From positions 1 through 62,386 of the forward strand of contig PDUK01000011.1 in assembly GCA_006212115.1 (NCBI GenBank): 62,386 nt of DNA, given 5' to 3'. The notes under the pieces are model-generated. The model had not been told where the DNA came from, did no database searches, and saw only the letters and a program-made list of their open reading frames with translations. Of this stretch, positions 1-7,154 are shown piece after piece. The DNA is from Thalassolituus sp. Its GTDB lineage: Bacteria; Pseudomonadota; Gammaproteobacteria; Pseudomonadales; Oceanobacteraceae. How positions within the stretch are numbered: position 1 is the stretch's first letter; each line of letters begins with the position of its first letter. The position numbers and the translations under genes were made by a program.

Positions 1-143
1 CCACGCTGGGCATGTTAATCGCGAATGCACCGGTAGTAATCTGGGGCCAGTGGTTAATGGACCGATTGCCTTTAGACCTTGCTCGCCGCCTCACAGCTGC
101 AGTATTTCTCGGTCTCGCAGCCTACACGCTTTTCAGTAGCTGA
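1..143 (+). CDS. C-terminal end of a TMEM165/GDT1 (UPF0016) family membrane protein, truncated by the window edge
   Basis: An open frame enters from the left edge (first whole codon at base 3) and stops with TGA at 141-143. The visible 46 residues begin TLGMLIANAPVV, run through a hydrophobic stretch, a basic segment (LARR) and a second hydrophobic helix ending LFSS. This GMLIAN-xP pattern followed by a last helix resembles the C-terminal half of the TMEM165/GDT1 family of Mn2+/Ca2+:H+ exchangers of the inner membrane. The diagnostic E-x-G-D motifs lie outside the window, so the family call rests on the tail only. Confidence 0.5.
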   Translation, partial: TLGMLIANAPVVIWGQWLMDRLPLDLARRLTAAVFLGLAAYTLFSS

Positions 144-231
144 AGCACTGATCGTTACGACAAAGTTTTCTCGTTGTACGCCGTGATTTGCGGCGGGTAT
201 AAACGCGCCTCGCTTATTTGGATGCCCGCCC

Positions 232-894
232 GTGAACGCCGTTATTAACCGTGCTACGCCTGCTCGTTGCCTGCCTTTACTGAATACCATCATGGATGCA
301 CTGCGCAGCGACGGTTATGTTGTCATCGACGACGCCCTGCCGGCAGCACTCGCAAACGCATTGCAGCAACGGGTTGCTGAGATAAAGAGAATCGGGGACC
401 TTAAACAGGCAGGCATCGGACGGCATGACGATCACACAATTGCGCGCAGTATCCGCCAGGATTCGATTCACTGGCTGGACAGATCCGAACCGTCAGAAAC
501 AGCCTGGCTCACGGCTATGGAGCATCTGCGTGGCTACGCCAACCGGGAGCTGCTGCTCGGGCTGTTTGAGTACGAGAGTCACTTTGCCTACTACCCACCG
601 GGCGCGGGTTATAAAAAGCATTACGATGCCTTCAGAGGACAATCAAATCGTATTCTCAGTACCGTCTACTACCTGAACGAACAGTGGCAGCCCGGCGATG
701 GTGGCGAACTGGCGATTTACAACGAACATAACCGGCTTCTTTCAACCGTGGCGCCAGTCTTCAATCGCCTGGTTGTTTTTCTGTCTGAGGAGTTTCCGCA
801 CGAGGTATTGCCTGCAACCAAGGAACGTTTCAGCATTGCTGGGTGGTTCCGGTTAAACAAGGGTCAGGATCTTTTCCAAACAAGGTTCCGCTGA
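232..894 (+). CDS. 2OG-Fe(II) oxygenase (prolyl 4-hydroxylase-like fold)
   Basis: A 220-residue soluble protein. The double-stranded beta-helix iron site is readable: H-x-D in HYDAF (about residue 130), the distal His in FPHEV (about 189) and the 2-oxoglutarate-binding Arg in KERFSIAGWFR. The sequence between them (STVYYLNEQW, GDGGELAIY) is typical of the P4H/Tpa1-like group that hydroxylates protein or small-molecule substrates using O2 and 2-oxoglutarate. The substrate cannot be read from sequence. The longest frame starts at GTG 232. An in-frame ATG at 292 (MDALRSDGYVV) would also leave the domain intact and neither has a convincing ribosome site, so the start is uncertain. It stands alone ahead of the chemoreceptor gene. 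Confidence 0.8.
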   Translation: MNAVINRATPARCLPLLNTIMDALRSDGYVVIDDALPAALANALQQRVAEIKRIGDLKQAGIGRHDDHTIARSIRQDSIHWLDRSEPSETAWLTAMEHLRGYANRELLLGLFEYESHFAYYPPGAGYKKHYDAFRGQSNRILSTVYYLNEQWQPGDGGELAIYNEHNRLLSTVAPVFNRLVVFLSEEFPHEVLPATKERFSIAGWFRLNKGQDLFQTRFR

Positions 895-961
895 TGCGGT
901 GGCACTCCGGTTTGTATGAACTATGCTCAAAGTAATGTAGTCCCTCTTATCGGAGAAGAAT

Positions 962-2590
962 ATGAGTTGGCGTGACCTGAGCCTGGATCTGAAGTTGCGC
1001 ATTCCGCTGTCCATCATCGGAGTGTTGCTGGTGGTACTGAGTTTCCTGCAGTTGAATACGCTGAGAGGTGTAACGGAGAACTCAGACCTCATTGAGGGCA
1101 CGTACACACCCGCACTTGATCAGGTTCTGAATGCCGACCGGGATTTGTATCAGGCACAGATCGCAGAGCGCACACTGGCCTTCGGACGAAGAGACAGCGG
1201 GCTGATTGAATCTCACTCTGAAAACCTCGATCAGGTACAGGAGCGATTGAGCGCCGTCATCGCCATGCAAGTCGACGCCAAAACCCGGACACAAGCAGAG
1301 GCCTTTCTCGTTGCTTTCTCCAAATGGCGACCAAAATCAGAAAAACTGGTAAACGATGTCAGCAGCGGCCGCCTCTCAATCGAAGAGGCACGACGCCTCA
1401 GCATGGGCAGCCTGGAACAGGAGTTTGAACAGGCTCGGGGAATCCTCGATACCGTTGGTGAAAATCTCGCGGCAACAGCGGCAGTTTTACACCAGGAAGG
1501 ATTGGACCTCAGTGCCGCGGCTAAGCAGAACCTGCTTGTCCTTGCGGGCCTGTCAGTCGCCATTATCATTGCCGTTATCATGGTGCTGCCACCACTCTTG
1601 ATTCGTCCCATCAAACGTACAACCCAAGCACTGGATAACCTGGCTCGGGGAGAAGGCGACCTCACTCGTCGACTGCCTATTGAAGGCAACGATGAAATCG
1701 GTGAGATGGCTAAAACATTCAACCGCTTCCTTGAGGGAATGCAGACCCTGGTCGCCAATGTAAAAACCGTTTCAGACGAGGTGCGCTGTACCACTAACCG
1801 ACTGGAGCAAGGTGCACAGAAAAGTCAGACGACCACCGCGCACTTCGTTAAAGAACTGGAGCACGTGACACACGCCAACCGGGAAATGGAACAAGCCATT
1901 GGCGAAGTCAGTCAGTCTTCAACACGGGTAGCGGAAGAGGCCACCACCGCAGAGCAACATGTACGTGAGATAGCGAATCAATTCCGCAGCGCGGTCACAG
2001 ACATTGCTGCCCTGGCAAGCAGTGTCAGCGAATCTGCCGGTGTTATCCGCGAGCTGGAACAGGAAACGACCGGAATCGCGTCGCTGCTGGATGTCATTAA
2101 AGGCATCGCAGAACAAACCAACCTGCTGGCACTCAACGCGGCAATCGAAGCCGCCCGCGCCGGTGAGCAAGGTCGTGGCTTTGCAGTGGTTGCCGACGAA
2201 GTACGCAGTCTAGCCAGTAAAACCCAGCAGGCGACGGAAGATATCAACAGCATGATTGACAAACTTCAGAGCGGTGTAAACCGGGCCGTACATAGCATGC
2301 AGGGTGGCGAGGAAACCGCCGAACGATCGGTGCAGACAGCACGTGCTTCAGAGTCGAATATCGGAGAAGTATCCGGTGCTCTGGTTCGCATCAAAGATCA
2401 GGTACTACAGGTTGCGTCTGCCATTGAGGAACAGACTTCTGTGATTAACGACATTAATCAGAACCTGAGCGAAGCACGTACCATGAGTCAGGAGAATGAA
2501 AACAGTACACGTCAACTGGTAGACTCAGTGAATGTACTGGAACAGAACACATCAAAAATGCGGCATAGCGTTGCTAACTTTACTGTATAG
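962..2590 (+). CDS. Methyl-accepting chemotaxis protein
   Basis: A 542-residue inner-membrane chemoreceptor. TM1 is at about 14-32, a periplasmic helical sensor at 33-188 (four-helix-bundle type by length), TM2 at about 190-214, HAMP at 215-267 and the cytoplasmic signalling domain from about 285 to the end. The invariant hairpin tip is present ([20 protein letters not shown] with [12 protein letters not shown] following), so it should couple to CheA/CheW. ATG 962 follows a clear GGAGAAGA ribosome site. The ligand is unknown. The C-terminus ends ANFTV with no NWETF-like CheR tether. The last codons are the first copy of a 24-bp tandem repeat that continues past the stop (see repeat). Confidence 0.93.
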   Translation: MSWRDLSLDLKLRIPLSIIGVLLVVLSFLQLNTLRGVTENSDLIEGTYTPALDQVLNADRDLYQAQIAERTLAFGRRDSGLIESHSENLDQVQERLSAVIAMQVDAKTRTQAEAFLVAFSKWRPKSEKLVNDVSSGRLSIEEARRLSMGSLEQEFEQARGILDTVGENLAATAAVLHQEGLDLSAAAKQNLLVLAGLSVAIIIAVIMVLPPLLIRPIKRTTQALDNLARGEGDLTRRLPIEGNDEIGEMAKTFNRFLEGMQTLVANVKTVSDEVRCTTNRLEQGAQKSQTTTAHFVKELEHVTHANREMEQAIGEVSQSSTRVAEEATTAEQHVREIANQFRSAVTDIAALASSVSESAGVIRELEQETTGIASLLDVIKGIAEQTNLLALNAAIEAARAGEQGRGFAVVADEVRSLASKTQQATEDINSMIDKLQSGVNRAVHSMQGGEETAERSVQTARASESNIGEVSGALVRIKDQVLQVASAIEEQTSVINDINQNLSEARTMSQENENSTRQLVDSVNVLEQNTSKMRHSVANFTV

Positions 2591-2668
2591 AGAGCCGCGA
2601 ACTTTACTGTGTAGAGCGTCGCAAACTTCACTGTAGAAAGAGCCGCTAACTTCACGGTTTAAAGTATC
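2573..2668 (+). repeat. Four tandem copies of a 24-bp unit spanning the 3' end of the chemoreceptor gene
   Basis: Units start at 2573, 2597, 2621 and 2645, each beginning GC(T/G/A)AACTT(T/C)AC. The first holds the final codons and stop of the chemoreceptor gene. The period is 8 codons, so all copies sit in the same frame and re-encode (V/A)ANFTV, with stop codons after copies 1, 2 and 4 (copy 3 reads through). Neighbouring copies differ at several positions, so the array is not very recent. A fifth start (GCTAAAC at 2669) decays at once. Confidence 0.9.
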
Positions 2669-2683
2669 GCTAAACGTGGCGAA

Positions 2684-3064
2684 TTAAGAAGTAAAAATCA
2701 GTCCAAACCAGGACAAGGCGCTGTGTGATTTGGCAACACCATAAGTATAAAAAAATGCCAGCAGCGCCAGACCAAATACTTTCACATCTTTTTTTCTGGT
2801 GGCCACAATACCGAGGCCAACAAAAACAATAAGCCCAACTAACTTTGCGCTGACCCAGTCCGAATACAATGGATACTGATAAAGCATCACGCAGAGTATC
2901 GCAGCACAAGCGACCAGTGCGCCATAAACGCTGTGTGCCACTACATTAAAAGCTTTCGTCTGATTCCAGGCGGGTTTGAAGTTGGCGAGGGCAAAGCGAC
3001 TGACAAACAAGAGTAGCGTCAGTGCTGCAAAACCCGCGTGAGCGTGCTTAATCAAAAGATACAT
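2684..3064 (-). CDS. SirB2-family inner-membrane protein
   Basis: A protein of about 126 residues made almost wholly of four hydrophobic helices. It begins MYLLIKHAHAGFAALTL and has the HAHAG and AHSVYGALV segments typical of the SirB2 family, small membrane proteins named after a Salmonella invasion regulator but of unsettled biochemical role. I take ATG 3064 as start because SirB2 proteins begin right before this first helix. A longer frame to 3103 adds a 13-residue polar leader with no family support. It is convergent with the chemoreceptor gene and lies downstream of dtd on the same strand, 123 bases from it. Confidence 0.75.
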   Translation of the reverse strand: MYLLIKHAHAGFAALTLLLFVSRFALANFKPAWNQTKAFNVVAHSVYGALVACAAILCVMLYQYPLYSDWVSAKLVGLIVFVGLGIVATRKKDVKVFGLALLAFFYTYGVAKSHSALSWFGLIFTS

Positions 3065-3187
3065 AAACTTATTCCATTCGAAGACCAGGGCACCTCTGAA
3101 CAATTCAGTTATTCAGAGAGCCATAGGGACACGTCTTAATAATGGACAGATGATAGCGACGGTTAATGGCGCGACCCTTGACCCGGG

Positions 3188-3622
3188 TCAAACTTCCAAC
3201 CAAAAAGTAACAGGCCCGTCGTTTACCAGAGACACCTGCATATCTGCGCCAAAGCGCCCGGTCGCCGTCGATACCCTTTCCTTCGCAGCCTCACAAAAAT
3301 AATCATATAAAGCTTCGGCATCCGCTGGGCTCGCGGCAGAAGAAAAGCCCGGACGGGTTCCCTTGCGGGTATCCGCCGCGAGCGTAAACTGGGATACCAC
3401 GAGCAAGTCACCTGCGATATCAACGAGACTCAGGTTCATTTTCCCGTCATCATCGGGGAACACACGATAACGCAGCAATTTATCTAACAGGCGATTTGCC
3501 TTTTGCTTATCGTCACCCTTCTGCACCCCAAGCAGTAAAAGTAGTCCCTTCCCTGCTTCCCCAACGACCTCGCCCTCAATACTGACACTCGCGGTCGACA
3601 CCCGTTGTATTAATCCGATCAC
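3188..3622 (-). CDS. dtd: D-aminoacyl-tRNA deacylase
   Basis: 144 residues, the usual Dtd length. It hydrolyses D-aminoacyl-tRNAs (D-Tyr-tRNA and others) and so keeps D-amino acids out of protein. Both signature motifs are visible: [12 protein letters not shown] around residue 77 and the C-terminal [10 protein letters not shown] (the N-x-GPVT motif carrying the chirality-sensing Gly-cisPro pair). It starts [13 protein letters not shown], as expected. It is divergent from the DUF4124 gene with a 143-base spacer. Confidence 0.96.
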   Translation of the reverse strand: MIGLIQRVSTASVSIEGEVVGEAGKGLLLLLGVQKGDDKQKANRLLDKLLRYRVFPDDDGKMNLSLVDIAGDLLVVSQFTLAADTRKGTRPGFSSAASPADAEALYDYFCEAAKERVSTATGRFGADMQVSLVNDGPVTFWLEV

Positions 3623-3708
3623 TTCTGAGACACCTCTGAATAAAGCACAGATGAAGGCGGCTCTCAGCGCTGCACTAACACCTGTAACAGGAACAAAATA
3701 AGGAGCGT

Positions 3709-3738
3709 TTGCCGCCGCAGGATACCCCGTTCTATACT
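3709..3738 (+). promoter_or_regulatory. Sigma-70-type promoter for the DUF4124 gene
   Basis: TTGCCG at 3709-3714, an 18-base spacer, then TATACT at 3733-3738, 28 bases before the ATG. An AGGAG ribosome site lies at about 3752-3756. Assigned by consensus match only. Confidence 0.55.
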
Positions 3739-3765
3739 CACTGAATACTGTCAGGAGAATTTGCT

Positions 3766-4311
3766 ATGCAAGGACAACAGAACACACTCAGATCGCTGTT
3801 TATGGTGGTCACTCTGCTGGTAGCGACTTCTGCCATTGCTCAAACCAAGGTCTACATTACCCGCGACGCGGATGGAAACCCGATTTTCAGTGACAGAAAA
3901 AGTGCAGGTTCTGAAACGCACGTTGTCGACGAACTGCCTTCAATGCCCGCCTTTGCGGTCCCCGCACCTATCCACCCCACAGATAAAACCAACGATGCAC
4001 AGCCTGTCCCGGCCTATACCAGTTTGAGCATTATCTCTCCGGCTGACGGTACCAGCCTGCCTCAAGGTTTAAACGGTGAAGTCCGTATTGCAGGCGTACT
4101 CACCCCCGGGCTGCAAGGCGATGATGAGATCGTGTTAAGAGACGCAGGTACAGAAATCATGCGCGGTACCCAAACCACCTTTGAGGTCACCAACCTCGAT
4201 CGAGGAGAGCACCGCCTGACCATGGAAGTGGTTACTCCAGAAGGAGACGTCGCCATCCGCAGTCAGACGATTACACTCTTCGTGCAACGCACATCCTCTC
4301 TGGCGCGCTGA
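3766..4311 (+). CDS. Exported DUF4124-type protein upstream of ntrBC
   Basis: 181 residues with a cleavable signal peptide (hydrophobic LFMVVTLLVATSAIA, cut after AIA). The mature N-terminus KVYITRDADGNPIFSDR is the DUF4124 pattern (K-x-Y-x-W/T-D-x-D/G-x-x-x-F-S-D). A proline-rich linker (about 60-80) leads to a C-terminal beta-rich segment (SIISPADGTSLPQG to QTITLFVQ) that looks like a small immunoglobulin-like domain. Genes of this kind sit before glnL/ntrB in pseudomonads. A role in nitrogen regulation has not been shown to my knowledge. Start at ATG 3766 after AGGAG. Confidence 0.75.
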   Translation: MQGQQNTLRSLFMVVTLLVATSAIAQTKVYITRDADGNPIFSDRKSAGSETHVVDELPSMPAFAVPAPIHPTDKTNDAQPVPAYTSLSIISPADGTSLPQGLNGEVRIAGVLTPGLQGDDEIVLRDAGTEIMRGTQTTFEVTNLDRGEHRLTMEVVTPEGDVAIRSQTITLFVQRTSSLAR

Positions 4312-4318
4312 AGCTGAC

Positions 4319-4348
4319 GACAGGACTCTGATCAAAACGAGTCCTGTC
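4319..4348 (+). terminator. Perfect 10-bp inverted repeat after the DUF4124 gene
   Basis: GACAGGACTC (4319-4328) and GAGTCCTGTC (4339-4348) flank a 10-base loop, 8 bases after the stop codon. There is no U-run, so it is either a weak terminator or an mRNA 3' stabiliser. The rest of 4349-4611 holds TCAAAA-rich motifs at 4360, 4374 and 4388 (14-base period) and one TGGTGCA (4479-4485), which matches an NtrC half-site. I see no gene in it. Confidence 0.4.
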
Positions 4349-4611
4349 ACAACCCTCCCATCAAAACGTTCCGATCAAAATTCTCCAGTCAAAACAAATC
4401 CAATCCCACCTCAGCCATCAAGCCCGCACCACCATCAACGCACCAAACTAACACACAAAAGACCCAAAAGGTCGATAATGGTGCATAATTAATCCGCATT
4501 TCATCTTCATTGTGCTGAGAGGCAGCATCCGCGCAGCTTCGCCGCGCCAATTATGTGCAATGTAAACTTCTGGCTCAATTATTGCTGAACAGCAAGCAAA
4601 TGGAGATCCCT

Positions 4612-5694
4612 ATGCTGGCTACCCCCCACCTGACCCAACGATTGATGGAGCACCTGAACACCGGGATTGTTCTGCTGGATGCCGAGCTGAGTATCGTGTT
4701 TATGAACCCAGCAGCAGAAGCGCTCCTGGAAGTCAGCGGCCAACGCGGCCAAGGGGTTGAGTTCACGCTTCTGGCCCGGGAATCCGAAGAAGCCACGCAT
4801 GCTTTCCGGGATGCCCTGACCAACGGTCACTCATACACCAAGCGTGAAGCCACCATTGAGTTGCATAACCAGCAACAAGCCACCCTCGATTACAGCGTCA
4901 GTCCGATTCTTCATCCAGAGTCACGTCAACCCTGCCTCTTAGTTGAGCTGCAGGGTCGCGACCGCCTGATGCGTATCAGTCGTGAAGAGCAGCTAATCGC
5001 AAAACAGGAGACCACCCGTAATCTGGTTCGCGGACTGGCTCACGAAATCAAGAATCCCTTGGGTGGAATCCGCGGAGCAGCACAGTTACTCGAGCGCGAG
5101 CTACCTACTGCTGATCTGGCAGAATACACCAACATTATTATCGAAGAGGCCGATCGCCTGCGAGATCTGGTCGACCGCATGTTGGGGCCTCGCACCTTGC
5201 CTCAGACAGAAGAGGTAAACATCCACGAAGTGCTTGAGCGTGTGTGTCAGCTAGTGGATGTTGAATCTGAACATCAGATCAAAATTCAGCGGGATTACGA
5301 TCCGTCTATTCCTGAGATGCAGGCAGACCGGGGGCAGATGGTACAGGCCCTGTTAAATGTCTGCCGCAATGCGATGCAGGCCATGCTGGAAAACCCGCAC
5401 GACGAGCGACCGCCGACTCTAGTGATGAAAACACGCTCCATTCGCCAGTTCACCATTGGACACCACCGACATCGCTTAGTTGTGCGCGTCGACATTACGG
5501 ATAATGGCCCCGGTATTCCCAGGGATATTCAGGAAAACCTGTTTTACCCTATGGTGACAGGTCGCCCTGAAGGAACAGGACTCGGGCTGTCTATTTCCCA
5601 ATCCATAATTAATCAGTGCGACGGCATTATTGAATTCGACTCGGAGCCCGGCCGCACCACATTCTCTATTTACCTACCTTTGGAAACATTATGA
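4612..5694 (+). CDS. glnL: Nitrogen regulation sensor kinase NtrB (NRII)
   Basis: A 360-residue cytoplasmic two-component kinase/phosphatase that sets the phosphorylation of NtrC in response to PII protein. N-terminal PAS domain about 8-120, HisKA with phospho-acceptor His144 in LAHEIKNPLGG, then HATPase with N-box NVCRNAMQA, G1 DNGPGIP and G2 GTGLGLS. I choose ATG 4612 (MLATPHLTQRLM) because GGAG lies 5 bases upstream and family members start here. A longer frame from 4555 lacks a ribosome site. It overlaps ntrC by 4 bases (ATGA), so the two are translationally coupled. Confidence 0.95.
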   Translation: MLATPHLTQRLMEHLNTGIVLLDAELSIVFMNPAAEALLEVSGQRGQGVEFTLLARESEEATHAFRDALTNGHSYTKREATIELHNQQQATLDYSVSPILHPESRQPCLLVELQGRDRLMRISREEQLIAKQETTRNLVRGLAHEIKNPLGGIRGAAQLLERELPTADLAEYTNIIIEEADRLRDLVDRMLGPRTLPQTEEVNIHEVLERVCQLVDVESEHQIKIQRDYDPSIPEMQADRGQMVQALLNVCRNAMQAMLENPHDERPPTLVMKTRSIRQFTIGHHRHRLVVRVDITDNGPGIPRDIQENLFYPMVTGRPEGTGLGLSISQSIINQCDGIIEFDSEPGRTTFSIYLPLETL

Positions 5695-7121
5695 GCACTG
5701 TCTGGATCATTGATGACGATAAATCTATCCGTTGGGTACTTGAAAAAGCACTGCAACAGGCAGGCATTGAAACAAAGGTATTTGAGCAGGCAGAACCTGC
5801 CTTAAACAATCTTAAAAAAGATCACCCGGACGCTATCATCACAGATATCCGTATGCCGGGCATGGATGGACTCACGCTGCTGAAACATGCCAACGAAGCC
5901 CACCCGGACCTTCCCGTTATCATTATGACCGCGCATTCGGATCTGGAGAGCGCCGTAAGCTCCTATCAAAGCGGCGCGTTTGAATACCTGCCTAAGCCGT
6001 TCGATGTAGATGAAGCAGTCAGCCTGATACAACGAGCGATTGATCATTTTGCAGAAATTTCTGCCCAAGCGCCGATTCAGGAAGCAGAACTTCCTACTCA
6101 GGAAATTATCGGTGAAGCGCCTGCGATGCAGGAAGTTTTCCGAGCCATCGGACGCCTGTCTCAGTCGAATATCACGGTATTGATCAACGGCGAATCCGGT
6201 ACCGGTAAAGAGCTGGTCGCCCATGCTCTGCACAAACACAGCCCTCGCGCACCGGAACCTTTTATTGCGCTGAATATGGCGGCGATTCCCAAGGACCTGA
6301 TTGAGTCGGAATTATTTGGTCACGAAAAAGGCTCATTTACGGGGGCCGGTGGTCAGCGCCGCGGACGTTTTGAGCAGGCCAATGGCGGCACACTGTTTCT
6401 CGACGAAATCGGTGATATGCCAGCCGATACCCAGACGCGACTGTTGCGCGTACTCGCAGACGGTGAGTTTTATCGCGTCGGCGGCACCACGCCAGTAAAA
6501 GTAAACGTACGAATTATTGCAGCAACGCACCAGGATCTTGAAGGACTGGTACGAGAGGGCAAATTCCGTGAAGATTTATTTCACCGCCTGAATGTTATTC
6601 GTATTCATCTGCCTCGATTAGCCGATCGTAGAGAAGATATCCCGAAATTGCTGTCGCACTTTTTACAACGCGCAGCGGAAGAACTGGAAGTCGAAACAAA
6701 AACACTGCGCCCGGAAACCGAAGAGTTTCTCTCCACATTAGACTGGCCCGGAAACGTTCGTCAGCTGGAAAATACCTGTCGCTGGATCACTGTCATGGCA
6801 TCCGGTCGGGAAGTGCTGGTCAAAGATCTGCCGCCTGAATTTCTGGAACAGAAAAGCGATATTCAGACATCAGGCAACTGGGAGCAGAACCTGCGTTTCT
6901 GGGCCGACCAGCAACTGGCTTCTGGTATGACAGATCTGCTCGATACTGCCGTGCCGATTTTCGAGCGAATTATGATTGAGACCGCACTGAAGCACACCGC
7001 AGGTCGTCGACGTGATGCAGCTAATTTGCTGGGATGGGGACGCAACACCCTGACCAGAAAGATCAAAGAACTGCACATGGAAACTGACGACCATCACGAC
7101 GACGAAGGTCACGAAGATTAA
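5691..7121 (+). CDS. glnG: Nitrogen regulation response regulator NtrC (NRI)
   Basis: A 476-residue sigma-54 activator. Receiver domain 1-120 with acidic pocket DDD (8-10), phospho-acceptor Asp52 and Lys102. AAA+ domain with Walker A GESGTGKE (167-174), Walker B LFLDEIGD and the sigma-54 loop written GSFTGA (214-219) instead of the usual GAFTGA. C-terminal Fis-type helix-turn-helix (RRRDAANLLGWGRNTLTRKI). An acidic, His-rich tail (DDHHDDEGHED) ends the protein. It is coupled to ntrB by a 4-base overlap and convergent with the MSHA cluster. Confidence 0.96.
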   Translation: MSTVWIIDDDKSIRWVLEKALQQAGIETKVFEQAEPALNNLKKDHPDAIITDIRMPGMDGLTLLKHANEAHPDLPVIIMTAHSDLESAVSSYQSGAFEYLPKPFDVDEAVSLIQRAIDHFAEISAQAPIQEAELPTQEIIGEAPAMQEVFRAIGRLSQSNITVLINGESGTGKELVAHALHKHSPRAPEPFIALNMAAIPKDLIESELFGHEKGSFTGAGGQRRGRFEQANGGTLFLDEIGDMPADTQTRLLRVLADGEFYRVGGTTPVKVNVRIIAATHQDLEGLVREGKFREDLFHRLNVIRIHLPRLADRREDIPKLLSHFLQRAAEELEVETKTLRPETEEFLSTLDWPGNVRQLENTCRWITVMASGREVLVKDLPPEFLEQKSDIQTSGNWEQNLRFWADQQLASGMTDLLDTAVPIFERIMIETALKHTAGRRRDAANLLGWGRNTLTRKIKELHMETDDHHDDEGHED

Positions 7122-7154
7122 CGTTAAGGCCAGCACTATCGGGTGCTAGTCTGG

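Noticed and set aside
901..961. Sigma-28 (flagellar) promoter before the chemoreceptor
   Set aside because: The TTATCGG stretch is the reverse complement of the -10 element, so it points the wrong way.
4479..4485. NtrC binding site before ntrB
   Set aside because: Only one half-site (TGGTGCA), no symmetric partner at the right distance and no clear sigma-54 promoter.
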